64,000 nt of DNA from Streptomyces fungicidicus (lineage in GTDB: Bacteria; Actinomycetota; Actinomycetes; Streptomycetales; Streptomycetaceae): the NCBI RefSeq assembly GCF_003665435.1, contig NZ_CP023407.1, positions 5,567,501 to 5,631,500 on the forward strand, written 5' to 3'. Numbering within the stretch: position 1 is the first letter of the stretch; each line of letters begins with the position of its first letter. A model generated the notes under the pieces. That model was not told the DNA's origin, did not search any database, and was given only the letters and a program-made list of their open reading frames with translations. A program made the position numbers and the translations under genes. Below are positions 27,104 to 36,091 of the stretch, one piece after another.

Positions 27104-27178
27104 GTCGCACGTGTGGCCGAGTTGACTTCCAGCCACCTCGGCCGCAACGACGCGGCCTCGTCAGGGAGGTTTGAAGAA

Positions 27179-28291
27179 GTGAACACGCGTATGCGTCGTG
27201 CCGCCTTTGCCGTCGCCGCCGGTGCGATGGCCGTCTCGCTCGCCGCTTGTGGCAGCGCCGCCGAGTCCGGCGACAAGAGCGACTCCAGCGACTCCGCCGC
27301 CAAGGGCGACGCCATCAAGGTCGGTCTGCTCCTGCCGGAGAACCAGACCGCGCGGTACGAGAAGTTCGACAAGCCCTTGATCGAGAAGAAGGTCAAGGAG
27401 CTCACGAACAACAAGGGCGAGGTTGTCTACAACAACGCCAAGCAGGACGCCAGCCTGCAGAACCAGCAGGTCGAGACGATGATCACCAACAAGGTGGACG
27501 TGCTCATCGTCGACGCGGTGGACTCCAAGGCCATCGCCGGCTCGGTGAAGAAGGCCAAGGACGCCGGCATCCCGGTCGTGGCCTACGACCGCCTCGCCGA
27601 GGGCCCCATCGACGCCTACACCTCGTTCGACAACGTGACCGTCGGCAAGACCCAGGGCGAGGCCCTGCTCGAGGCCCTGGGCGACAAGGCCAAGGACGGC
27701 CAGATCGTCATGATGAACGGGTCCTCCACCGACCCGAACGCCGCCCAGTTCAAGGAGGGCGCGCACTCCGTCCTCGACGGCAAGGTGAAGGTCGGCCGCG
27801 AGTACGACACCAAGGAGTGGAAGCCGGAGAACGCCAACTCCAACATGGAGGGCGCGATCTCCGCCCTCGGCAAGAAGAAGATCGTCGGCGTCTACTCGGC
27901 CAACGACGGCATGGCGGGCGGCATCATCACCGCCCTGAAGGCCGCCGGCATCGAGGACGTCCCGGTCACCGGCCAGGACGCCGAACTCGCGGGTGTGCAG
28001 CGCATCGTCACCGGTGAGCAGTTCATGAGCGTCTACAAGCCGTACGCCCCGGAGGCCGACGCCGCCGCGCAGATGGCCGTCGCGCTCGCCCAGGGCAAGT
28101 CGCTGGACTCGGTCGCCAAGGACAAGGTCGACAGCCCCACCACCAAGGGCGTCCCCTCGGTGCTCGTCCCGGTCGTGTCGCTGACCCAGGAGAACATCAA
28201 CGACACGGTGATCAAGGACGGCGTCTACACCGTCCAGGAGATCTGCACGGACAAGTACAAGGCCGCGTGCGACAAGATCGGCCTCAAGTAA
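27179..28291 (+). CDS. xylF: D-xylose ABC transporter substrate-binding lipoprotein
   Basis: This 370-residue periplasmic-binding-protein type 1 lipoprotein has signal MRRAAFAVAAGAMAVSLAAC with lipid-attachment Cys24, an acidic Ser/Asp linker, then two Rossmann-like lobes starting IKVGLLLPENQTARYEKFD. Ligand-site features of XylF/RbsB proteins include DVLIVDAVDSKAIAG, IPVVAYDRL and GVYSANDGMAGG. Three lysine/aspartate-rich loops are typical of secreted actinobacterial versions. GTG 27179 has AGGGAGG 9 bases upstream. It is first in xylFGH and lies directly downstream of its likely repressor gene rok7B7. Confidence 0.9.
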   Translation: MNTRMRRAAFAVAAGAMAVSLAACGSAAESGDKSDSSDSAAKGDAIKVGLLLPENQTARYEKFDKPLIEKKVKELTNNKGEVVYNNAKQDASLQNQQVETMITNKVDVLIVDAVDSKAIAGSVKKAKDAGIPVVAYDRLAEGPIDAYTSFDNVTVGKTQGEALLEALGDKAKDGQIVMMNGSSTDPNAAQFKEGAHSVLDGKVKVGREYDTKEWKPENANSNMEGAISALGKKKIVGVYSANDGMAGGIITALKAAGIEDVPVTGQDAELAGVQRIVTGEQFMSVYKPYAPEADAAAQMAVALAQGKSLDSVAKDKVDSPTTKGVPSVLVPVVSLTQENINDTVIKDGVYTVQEICTDKYKAACDKIGLK

Positions 28292-28317
28292 GCAGTCCCC
28301 AAGTCCCGTGAGGTGCA

Positions 28318-28342
28318 AGGGAGTCCGTGATCCGGACTCCCT
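28318..28342 (+). terminator. Hairpin between xylF and xylG
   Basis: A 10-bp perfect stem (28318-28327 with 28333-28342) and a 5-nt loop lie 27 bases after xylF. A second 7-bp hairpin follows at 28391-28411. Their place after the binding-protein gene suggests partial termination or mRNA stabilisation. Confidence 0.5.
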
Positions 28343-28482
28343 GCCCGGGACCGACTGCCACGCGCTTCCGCCGGCGCCCCGCACACATCAGCCCCGCAAG
28401 CTACGCGGGGCGCCGGACGGAACACCCCCCCAAACTTCTGCACAACCTCCCGCCGGGTCAGGCGGCGAAGGAGATGGTTCAC

Positions 28483-29265
28483 GTGTCCGCTACGCCCGTG
28501 CTGGCGTTGCGCGGGGTCTCCAAGCGGTTCGGTGCCGTCCAGGCGCTCACCGACGTAGAGCTTGAGGTCCACGCCGGTGAGGTGGTCGCCCTGGTGGGCG
28601 ACAACGGCGCCGGAAAGTCCACGCTGGTCAAGACGATCGCCGGCGTGCACCCCATCGATGAGGGCGTCATCGAATGGGACGGCAGGGCCGTCCAGATCAA
28701 CCGGCCGCACGACGCCCAGAACCTGGGCATCGCGACGGTCTACCAGGACCTCGCGCTGTGCGACAACATCGATGTCGTCGGCAACCTCTACCTGGGCCGG
28801 GAGCTCCGCAGGCGCGGCGTCCTCGACGAGGTGGAGATGGAGCGCCGCTCCCGTGAGCTCCTCGACACGCTGTCGATCCGCATCCCCAGCGTCCGCATCC
28901 CGATCGCGTCCCTCTCCGGAGGCCAGCGCCAGGTCGTGGCCATCGCCCGCTCCATGCTCGGCGAGCCCAAGCTGGTGATCCTGGACGAGCCCACCGCCGC
29001 CCTCGGCGTCGAGCAGACCGCCCAGGTCCTCGACCTGGTCGAGCGGCTGCGCGAGCGCGGTCACGCGGTCATCCTCATCAGCCACAACATGGCCGATGTG
29101 AAGGCCGTGGCGGACAAGGTCGCCGTCCTGCGCCTCGGGCGCAACAACGGCGTCTTCGAGGTCAAGTCGACCTCGCAGGAAGAGATCATCTCCGCCATCA
29201 CCGGCGCCACGGACAACGCCGTGACCCGTCGTGCGGCGCGCACCAATGGGGAGATCAAGAAGTGA
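28483..29265 (+). CDS. xylG: D-xylose ABC transporter ATP-binding protein (single domain)
   Basis: This 260-residue ATPase has Walker A GDNGAGKST (about 40-48), Q-loop YQDLALCD, signature LSGGQRQ, Walker B LVILDEPTAAL and switch His in ISHN. Unlike the two-domain XylG of enteric bacteria it has a single ATPase domain and must act as a homodimer. GTG 28483 is set by AAGGAG 9 bases upstream; an ATG at 28474 abuts that site and was rejected. The stop overlaps the xylH GTG by 4 bases. Confidence 0.9.
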   Translation: MSATPVLALRGVSKRFGAVQALTDVELEVHAGEVVALVGDNGAGKSTLVKTIAGVHPIDEGVIEWDGRAVQINRPHDAQNLGIATVYQDLALCDNIDVVGNLYLGRELRRRGVLDEVEMERRSRELLDTLSIRIPSVRIPIASLSGGQRQVVAIARSMLGEPKLVILDEPTAALGVEQTAQVLDLVERLRERGHAVILISHNMADVKAVADKVAVLRLGRNNGVFEVKSTSQEEIISAITGATDNAVTRRAARTNGEIKK

Positions 29266-30554
29266 GCACCGAAAAGACCTCCACCCCCACCGAGGACCAC
29301 GCCGTGGAGAACCCCGAGGCGGCCGCCGCGGCGGTCACCGTGGTCGACCCCCGGCTGCTGGTGCGCGAACAGGGCTTCCTGGGCTACTGGAACGAGTTCA
29401 AGCGGAAGATGAAGGCCGGTGACCTCGGCTCCATCCCCGTGGTGGTCGGCCTGCTGATCATCTGGGCCATCTTCACCAGCCTGAACTCCAACTTCCTCAC
29501 CGCCGGCAACTTCTCCGACATGTCCGTCGCCATGGTCGGCACGGGCATGATCGCCGTCGGCATCGTTTTCGTCCTGCTGCTCGGCGAGATCGACCTGTCG
29601 GTCGGCTCGGTCAGCGGTGTCGCGGGCGCCGCCTTCGCCGTCATGAACGTCACGCACGGGATGAACGAGGTGCTGGCCCTGGTGCTGGCGATCCTCACCG
29701 GCACGGTGGCCGGCGCCATCCACGGCGTCATCTTCGCCCGCATCGGCGTCCCGGCCTTCGCCGTGACGCTGGCCGGTCTGCTGTTCTGGCAGGGCTTCAT
29801 GCTGCAGATCCTCGGCAGCAACGGCACCATCAACCTCGACTCCGAGGGCCTGGTCGTCAAGCTCACCAGCTACTACTTCACCGATGTGGCCGCCGCCTAC
29901 GGTCTGGCGATCGTCGCGACCGTGGGGTACTTCCTCCTCGCGTTCTTCGACAACCGCCGCCGCGAGGCCGCCGGCGTGCCGTCCCGCCCGCTGAACGAGA
30001 TCATCGTGCGGACCGTGCTGCTGGCGGTCCTGGCCTTCGCCGTCGCGATCGTCTTCAACCAGTACAAGGGCCTGCCGCTGGCCGTGGTGATCTTCCTGGC
30101 CTTCCTGGTCCTCACGGACTTCGTGCTGCGCCGCACCGCCTACGGCCGCAAGGTCTTCGCGCTCGGCGGCTCCGTCGAGGCGTCCCGCCGCGCCGGCATC
30201 AACGTGGAGATGGTCCGGATCTCGGTCTTCGCGATCGCCGGTACCTTCGCCGCGATCGGCGGCCTGTTCGTCGCCTCGAAGATCGCCTCCGCCAACCAGG
30301 GCGCGGGCACCGGTGAGTTCCTGATGAACGTCATCGCCGCGGCGGTGATCGGTGGTACGTCCCTCTTCGGCGGCCGCGGCCGGACCTGGGACGCGCTGCT
30401 CGGTGTGATGGTCATCATCTCGATCACGTACGGACTGGCGCTGGAGGGCATCGCCTCGCCGGTGCAGTACATGATCACCGGTGGCGTGCTGCTGGCCACG
30501 GTCGTCATCGACGCGGTGACGCGTAAGACGCAGAAGACGGCTGGGCGCGCCTAG
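29262..30554 (+). CDS. xylH: D-xylose ABC transporter permease
   Basis: This 430-residue membrane protein of the RbsC/XylH (BPD_transp_2) type has about ten hydrophobic helices. Family motifs are LLGEIDLSVGSVSGVAG near 107-123 and AIGGTSLFGGRGRTWDALLGV near 355-380. The N-terminal 45 residues are hydrophilic and cytoplasmic. It is translationally coupled to xylG by a GTGA overlap and ends the operon. Confidence 0.92.
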   Translation: MSTEKTSTPTEDHAVENPEAAAAAVTVVDPRLLVREQGFLGYWNEFKRKMKAGDLGSIPVVVGLLIIWAIFTSLNSNFLTAGNFSDMSVAMVGTGMIAVGIVFVLLLGEIDLSVGSVSGVAGAAFAVMNVTHGMNEVLALVLAILTGTVAGAIHGVIFARIGVPAFAVTLAGLLFWQGFMLQILGSNGTINLDSEGLVVKLTSYYFTDVAAAYGLAIVATVGYFLLAFFDNRRREAAGVPSRPLNEIIVRTVLLAVLAFAVAIVFNQYKGLPLAVVIFLAFLVLTDFVLRRTAYGRKVFALGGSVEASRRAGINVEMVRISVFAIAGTFAAIGGLFVASKIASANQGAGTGEFLMNVIAAAVIGGTSLFGGRGRTWDALLGVMVIISITYGLALEGIASPVQYMITGGVLLATVVIDAVTRKTQKTAGRA

Positions 30555-30620
30555 GACGTGCGTCGGCTGCGGGTCCGTCGTGGTTGATCGCGCGGTTCCC
30601 CGCGCCCCTTGAGGGCGTGG

Positions 30621-30655
30621 CTGTTGCCCGGTGCCTTTCAGGTGCCGGGCAACAG
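30621..30655 (+). terminator. xylFGH terminator
   Basis: An 11-bp stem (30621-30631 with 30645-30655) is extended by an inner 3-bp stem across a small symmetric bulge. Just upstream (30589-30610) is the GCGCGGTTCCCCGCGCCCC element often seen after Streptomyces genes. Confidence 0.6.
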
Positions 30656-30784
30656 TTCGTCGTTTGTGGGTACTGCTGATCGGGTGATGTACGACGCACG
30701 GCCCGGAGACCGTTCGGTTGAGCGGAACATTAGACTCGACCCGCCCGGCAACAGCTCGATCAGCTCTACTGCAAGGAGGCACGG

Positions 30785-32716
30785 GTGCCGCTGCTGACCC
30801 GCATCAGGGGACCGCGCGATCTGGACCGGCTCAGCCCGGAGGAGCTCGACCGGCTGGCCGGGGAGATCCGGACCTTCCTCGTGGACGCGGTCTCCAAGAC
30901 CGGCGGCCACCTCGGCCCCAACCTCGGTGTGGTGGAGCTCACCCTCGCCCTGCACCGCGTCTTCGAGTCGCCCAGGGACAAGGTGCTCTGGGACACCGGC
31001 CACCAGTCCTACGTGCACAAGCTGCTGACCGGCAGGCAGGACTTCTCCCGGCTGAAGATGAAGGGCGGCCTGTCCGGCTACCCCTCGCAGGCGGAGTCCG
31101 AGCACGACGTCATCGAGAACAGCCACGCCTCCACCGTGCTCGGCTGGGCCGACGGCATCGCCAAGGCCAACCAGATCAAGAAGCGCGACAGCCACGTCGT
31201 GGCGGTCATCGGCGACGGCGCGCTGACCGGCGGCATGGCCTGGGAGGCGCTGAACAACATCGCCGACGCCAAGGACCGCCCGCTGGTCATCGTCGTCAAC
31301 GACAACGAGCGCTCCTACTCGCCCACCATCGGCGGCCTGGCGAACCACCTCGCGACCCTGCGCACCACCGACGGCTACGAGCGCTTCCTGACCCGCACCA
31401 AGGACCTCCTGGAGCGCACCCCCGTCGTCGGCCAGGCCCTCTACGACACCCTGCACGGCGCCAAGAAGGGCCTGAAGGACTTCATCGCCCCGCAGGGCAT
31501 GTTCGAGGACCTCGGCCTGAAGTACGTCGGCCCGATCGACGGCCACGACATCGAGGCCCTGGAGTCCGCCCTGACCCGCGCCAAGCGGTTCGGCGGCCCG
31601 GTCATCGTGCACTGCCTCACCGAGAAGGGCCGCGGCTACCAGCCCGCCCTCCAGGACGAGGCCGACCGCTTCCACGCGGTCGGCAAGATCCATCCCGACA
31701 CGGGCCTGCCGATCGCCAGCTCCGGCGCCGACTGGACCTCCGTCTTCGGCGAGGAGATGGTGAAGCTCGGCGAGGAGCGCGACGACGTCGTCGCCATCAC
31801 CGCCGCCATGCTCCAGCCGGTCGGCCTCGACAGGTTCGCCAAGCGCTTCCCGGACCGGGTCTACGACGTCGGCATCGCCGAGCAGCACGGCGCCGTCTCC
31901 GCCGCCGGCCTGGCGCACGCCGGGGTGCACCCGGTCTTCGCCGTCTACGCCACCTTCCTGAACCGCGCCTTCGACCAGGTGCTGATGGACGTGGCCCTGC
32001 ACAGGTGCGGCGTGACGTTCGTGCTCGACCGGGCCGGGGTCACCGGCACCGACGGCGCCTCCCACAACGGCATGTGGGACATGTCGATCCTCCAGGTCGT
32101 CCCCGGACTGCGGCTCGCCGCCCCGCGCGACGCCGACCAGGTGCGCGCCCAGCTCCGGGAGGCCGTCGCCGTCGAGGACGCGCCCACCGTGGTGCGCTTC
32201 TCCAAGGGCGCCGTCGGCCCCGCCGTACCCGCCGTGGGCCGCGTCGGCGGCATGGACGTGCTGCGCGAGCCCGGCACCGACACCCCGGACGTGCTGCTGG
32301 TCTCCGTGGGCGCGCTCGCCCCGATGTGCCTGGAGATCGCCGGGCTGCTCGACCGGCAGGGCATCTCCACCACCGTCGTCGACCCCCGCTGGGTCAAGCC
32401 CGTCGACGAGGCGATGGCCCCGCTCGCCGAGAAGCACCGGGTCGTCGTCACCGTCGAGGACAACTCCCGCGTCGGCGGCGTCGGCTCCACGATCGCCCAG
32501 GCGCTGCGCGACGCCGGCGTCGACGTGCCGCTGCGCGACTTCGGCATCCCGCCGCGCTTCCTCGACCACGCCTCGCGCGCCGAGGTCATGGCGGAGATCG
32601 GGCTGACCGCCCCCGACATCGCCCGCCAGGTCACCGGCCTGGTCGCCAAGCTCGACGGACGGTACGAGCGGTCCGCCGCCGACGCCATCGACTCGGTGGA
32701 GCCGGCCCGCGACTGA
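30785..32716 (+). CDS. dxs: 1-deoxy-D-xylulose-5-phosphate synthase
   Basis: This 643-residue thiamine-diphosphate enzyme condenses pyruvate and glyceraldehyde-3-phosphate in the first step of the MEP isoprenoid pathway. Visible are the THD-binding GDGALTGG...NNIADAKDRPLVIVVNDN motif (about 145-180), GGHLGPNLG at about 39, the transketolase DRAGVTGTDGASHNGMWD region near 415-433, and a C-terminal transketolase domain from about 500. GTG 30785 follows AAGGAGG by 6 bases. Streptomyces often have two dxs genes; this is the copy beside xylFGH. A TAGACT -10-like hexamer at 30731 may belong to its promoter. Confidence 0.94.
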   Translation: MPLLTRIRGPRDLDRLSPEELDRLAGEIRTFLVDAVSKTGGHLGPNLGVVELTLALHRVFESPRDKVLWDTGHQSYVHKLLTGRQDFSRLKMKGGLSGYPSQAESEHDVIENSHASTVLGWADGIAKANQIKKRDSHVVAVIGDGALTGGMAWEALNNIADAKDRPLVIVVNDNERSYSPTIGGLANHLATLRTTDGYERFLTRTKDLLERTPVVGQALYDTLHGAKKGLKDFIAPQGMFEDLGLKYVGPIDGHDIEALESALTRAKRFGGPVIVHCLTEKGRGYQPALQDEADRFHAVGKIHPDTGLPIASSGADWTSVFGEEMVKLGEERDDVVAITAAMLQPVGLDRFAKRFPDRVYDVGIAEQHGAVSAAGLAHAGVHPVFAVYATFLNRAFDQVLMDVALHRCGVTFVLDRAGVTGTDGASHNGMWDMSILQVVPGLRLAAPRDADQVRAQLREAVAVEDAPTVVRFSKGAVGPAVPAVGRVGGMDVLREPGTDTPDVLLVSVGALAPMCLEIAGLLDRQGISTTVVDPRWVKPVDEAMAPLAEKHRVVVTVEDNSRVGGVGSTIAQALRDAGVDVPLRDFGIPPRFLDHASRAEVMAEIGLTAPDIARQVTGLVAKLDGRYERSAADAIDSVEPARD

Positions 32717-32742
32717 CGCCGTCGACGACGCGTCGCCCGGAT

Positions 32743-32782
32743 GGGCCGCGCGCACCACCCTTCGCGGTGGCGCGCGCGGCCC
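32743..32782 (+). terminator. dxs terminator
   Basis: A 17-bp stem with one mismatch (32743-32759 with 32766-32782) and a 6-nt loop begins 26 bases after the dxs stop and is followed by a short T run. Confidence 0.7.
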
Positions 32783-32866
32783 GTTTGCGTGAAGGCGCCC
32801 ACGCCGGGGCATACGAGCTACGCCCCCTCTCGATCATGTCGAGGACGACAAGCGTGGGAGGAAACC

Positions 32867-34363
32867 GTGACAAGCCCCCTCTTCCGGACGAAGAAGGTCG
32901 AACAGTCCATCCGTGACACGGAGGAACCCGAGCACGCGCTCAAGAAATCCCTCTCCGCGCTGGACCTGACCGTCTTCGGCGTCGGTGTCATCATCGGCAC
33001 CGGCATCTTCGTCCTCACCGGCACGGTCGCCAAGGACAACGCCGGGCCCGCCACGGCGCTGGCGTTCGTGGTGGCCGGCGTCGTCTGCGCGCTCGCCGCG
33101 CTCTGCTACGCCGAGTTCGCCTCCACCGTCCCGGTGGCGGGCTCCGCGTACACGTTCTCCTACGCCTCCCTGGGCGAGCTGCCGGCCTGGATCATCGGCT
33201 GGGACCTGGTCCTGGAGTTCGCCCTGGGCACGGCGGTGGTGGCCGTCGGCTGGTCGGGCTACATCCAGTCGCTCCTGTCCAACGCGGGCTGGGAGATGCC
33301 CGCCGCGCTGGGCAGCCGCGAGGGCGCCGACGTCTTCGGGTTCGACATCCTCGCCGCCGCCCTGGTGCTGGTGCTCACGGGCATCCTCGTCCTCGGCATG
33401 AAGCTGTCCGCCCGCGTCACCTCGGTCGTCGTCGCCATCAAGGTGACCGTGGTCCTCGTGGTGATCGTCGCGGGAGCCTTCTTCATCACCGCCGACAACT
33501 ACGACCCGTTCATCCCGAAGTCCGAGCCCGTCCCCGCGGGCGACAGCCTCGCCTCCCCGCTCATCCAGCTGATGTTCGGCTGGGCCCCGGCCAACTTCGG
33601 CGTGATGGGCATCTTCACCGCCGCCTCGGTGGTGTTCTTCGCCTTCATCGGCTTCGACATCGTCGCCACGGCCGCGGAGGAGACCAAGAACCCGCAGCGC
33701 GACATGCCGCGCGGCATCCTCGGCTCCCTGCTGATCTGCACCGTGCTGTACGTCCTGGTGTCGCTCGTCGTCACCGGTATGCAGCACTACTCCGAGCTGA
33801 GCGTGGACGCCCCGCTCGCGGACGCCTTCAAGGCCACCGGACATCCCTGGTTCGCGGGCTTCATCAGCTTCGGCGCCGCCGTCGGCCTGACCACGGTCTG
33901 CATGATCCTGCTGCTCGGCCAGACCCGGGTCTTCTTCGCGATGAGCCGCGACGGGCTGCTGCCCCGGTTCTTCTCCCGGGTCCACCCCCGGTTCCGGACG
34001 CCGTACCGGCCGACGATCCTGCTCGGCGTCGCCATCGCGATCCTCGCCGGCTTCACCCCGCTGAACGAGCTCGCGGCGCTGGTGAACATCGGCACCCTGT
34101 TCGCCTTCGTGATCGTCGCGATCAGCGTGATCATCCTCCGCAGGACCCGGCCCGACCTGCCCCGCGCCTTCCGCACGCCCTGGGTGCCCGTGCTGCCGAT
34201 CGTCTCGGTCGCCGCGTCCCTGTGGCTGATGCTGAACCTGCCGGCCGAGACCTGGGTCCGCTTCGGCATCTGGATGGCGGTCGGCGTCGTCGTCTACTTC
34301 CTGTACAGCCGCAAACACAGCCGTCTGGCCGAGGAGCGCGGCGGGGAACGGACGTCGTCCTGA
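32867..34363 (+). CDS. APC-family amino acid permease
   Basis: This 498-residue, 12-helix transporter of the cationic amino acid transporter/YfnA branch has the GVGVIIGTGIFVLTG motif of helix 1 (about 41-55), an AGPATALAF helix 2, GWDLVLEFALGTAVVAVGW, and FFAFIGFDIVATAAEETKNPQRDMPRGI near 245-275. Only the broad substrate class can be stated. GTG 32867 has GGGAGG 6 bases upstream; an earlier in-frame opening at 32741 lies across the dxs terminator and was rejected. Confidence 0.88.
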   Translation: MTSPLFRTKKVEQSIRDTEEPEHALKKSLSALDLTVFGVGVIIGTGIFVLTGTVAKDNAGPATALAFVVAGVVCALAALCYAEFASTVPVAGSAYTFSYASLGELPAWIIGWDLVLEFALGTAVVAVGWSGYIQSLLSNAGWEMPAALGSREGADVFGFDILAAALVLVLTGILVLGMKLSARVTSVVVAIKVTVVLVVIVAGAFFITADNYDPFIPKSEPVPAGDSLASPLIQLMFGWAPANFGVMGIFTAASVVFFAFIGFDIVATAAEETKNPQRDMPRGILGSLLICTVLYVLVSLVVTGMQHYSELSVDAPLADAFKATGHPWFAGFISFGAAVGLTTVCMILLLGQTRVFFAMSRDGLLPRFFSRVHPRFRTPYRPTILLGVAIAILAGFTPLNELAALVNIGTLFAFVIVAISVIILRRTRPDLPRAFRTPWVPVLPIVSVAASLWLMLNLPAETWVRFGIWMAVGVVVYFLYSRKHSRLAEERGGERTSS

Positions 34364-34381
34364 GGCCGGCGCCTCCCGGCG

Positions 34382-34783
34382 CTACCCGTCCCGCCGCGGC
34401 GCCCAGGCGCCGCCCGCGGGCCGCACCGCGCGCGGGCCGGTGACGTCAGCGCCCAGGGACGTCACCCGGCGGCGCAGCTCGCGGTCGGCCGTGACCACCA
34501 GGACCGGGCGGTCGCCCGCCTCCGCCACCAGGTCGACCATGCGGTCGTCGCCGCTGCCCGGGGCCGGGTCCACCCGGACACCGGGGACCGACTCCACCCC
34601 GCGGGCCGCCCCCTCGGTCACCAGGACGATCTCCACCGGGCCCGGGTGACCCGGCACGCCCTCCGCGGCCAGCCGGTCGCGCAGCCGTTCCGCGGCGCCC
34701 CGGCGGTCCCGCCACCATCCGTCGGGCACCGACCCGACCACGTTGGCGGCGTCGACGATCACGAGCAGGCCGGTGTCATCCAT
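34382..34783 (-). CDS. NYN/PIN-like nuclease-domain protein
   Basis: This 133-residue protein opens with LLVIVDAANVVGSVPDGWW (the D-x-x-N of NYN domains), followed by an RLRDRLA helix, the acidic GSGDDRMVDLV turn and VLVVTADRELRRRV. The arrangement of aspartates matches the PIN/NYN ribonuclease fold. A role in RNA processing is inferred from the fold alone. Start ATG 34783 lacks a good ribosome binding site; an in-frame ATG at 34879 is the alternative. It converges with the permease gene across an 18-base gap. Confidence 0.6.
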   Translation of the reverse strand: MDDTGLLVIVDAANVVGSVPDGWWRDRRGAAERLRDRLAAEGVPGHPGPVEIVLVTEGAARGVESVPGVRVDPAPGSGDDRMVDLVAEAGDRPVLVVTADRELRRRVTSLGADVTGPRAVRPAGGAWAPRRDG

Positions 34784-34946
34784 GGCGTCAGGGTCCCACG
34801 CGGCGCCCCGGCCGTCCGGGTCGCGGGGGTGCGACCGCGCGCGGGGGAGGACGCCCGGGAACACATGAACGATCGACATATGATGTGTCGAGTTTCAGCG
34901 TTCCCGCGTCGGTGACGCGGCGGGCCGCAGGAAGGGGCACCTGGCG

Positions 34947-36068
34947 ATGCGGAGAAGGTCGGCGGGCCCCGTGGGCGCCTCCGTCAAGGACGGACGTGCC
35001 GCCGGGGAGCACCGGGAGGCCGCGTCCGGGGCCGCCCACGGTGACTGGCTCACCCGCGGCAAGGACGGCCGGCTGACGCTGTACGTCCCCACCGACGGCG
35101 GTCTGCTGCGCTGGACGGAGACCGCCGTGGGTGGCCCCGGCTGGAGCGGTCCGCACTTCGTCCCGGTGGCCGGGCTGACGCACCTGGCGGTGGCTCAGGG
35201 AGCCAACGGCTACGTCCACTTCCTCGGCCGCAGGGAGCGCGAGGGCGCCGACTCCACGCCGGGCGTGGACATCGTGCACGCGATCCAGTACCAGACCGGA
35301 CTCGCCTTCAGCGACTGGCGGTCCCTCGGCAACCCGCACCGGGTCCCGGAGGAGCCCGGACCGCTCGCCGTGCCGGTCGGGGCGGTCGCCCGGGACGGCA
35401 CCGTGCACGTGTTCGTGCGGGGCGCGCACGGAGGGCTGATGCTGCGGCGCGAGGCCCCGAACGGCAAGTGGAAGGCGTGGGAGGACCTGGGCGGCGGCGG
35501 CGCCGGCGCCCAGCCCGCGGCGCTCGCGCTCACCGACGGGCGGATCGAGGTCTGCGTGGCCGCCGAGACGGGCGTGCTGGCGTGGAGCCAGTCCAAGCCC
35601 GGCGGCGACTTCACCGGGCCCCGGGGTTTCTCGCTGCGCCCCGTGCCGGGCACGGTCGCGGCCCTGGAGACCGGTCCGGGCCGGGCCACGTTCTTCTGGA
35701 CGGACGCCGAGAGCGGCGGTGCGGCGGCCTGGCGGGCGGGGGCGTGGCCCGTCGCGCTGGGCGGTACCCCGGCCGAGCGGCCGTGCGCGGTGCTCCGCAC
35801 GTCGCTGGACGGCTACGACTGTGTCGTCCTCGCCTACCGTGACCAGGACGGCACGGCCGTGCTCGGCATGGGCGGCACGGAGAACGAGGCCGCCGGCTTC
35901 TGGTGGTACGCGCTGACCGAGTCCTGCCAGGGCGCTCCGGCCCTGGCCCTGGACGGGCGGGGCCGCGTGGTGATGGCGCTGATCGGCGCCGACGGCAGGC
36001 CCAGGGTCGCCCGCCAGGAGGACGGCGACGGCCTCTCGCTCACCCGGTGGGACGTCCTCGGGGGCTGA
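34947..36068 (+). CDS. Beta-propeller (PLL-like lectin fold) hypothetical protein
   Basis: This 373-residue protein is made of repeated blades with alternating short strands and tryptophans, for example GRLTLYVPTDGGLLRWTE, GTVHVFVRGAHGGLMLRRE...GKWKAWEDLGG and GRIEVCVAAETGVLAWSQ. This resembles PLL-like (fucose-lectin type) propellers that recur in Streptomyces proteins. No signal peptide or catalytic motif is seen, so secretion is not supported. It lies upstream of, and converges with, the LCP gene. The function is unknown. ATG 34947 follows a GGAAGGGG site. Confidence 0.65.
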   Translation: MRRRSAGPVGASVKDGRAAGEHREAASGAAHGDWLTRGKDGRLTLYVPTDGGLLRWTETAVGGPGWSGPHFVPVAGLTHLAVAQGANGYVHFLGRREREGADSTPGVDIVHAIQYQTGLAFSDWRSLGNPHRVPEEPGPLAVPVGAVARDGTVHVFVRGAHGGLMLRREAPNGKWKAWEDLGGGGAGAQPAALALTDGRIEVCVAAETGVLAWSQSKPGGDFTGPRGFSLRPVPGTVAALETGPGRATFFWTDAESGGAAAWRAGAWPVALGGTPAERPCAVLRTSLDGYDCVVLAYRDQDGTAVLGMGGTENEAAGFWWYALTESCQGAPALALDGRGRVVMALIGADGRPRVARQEDGDGLSLTRWDVLGG

Positions 36069-36091
36069 GCGCGCCGTCGCCGTGCCGGAGG

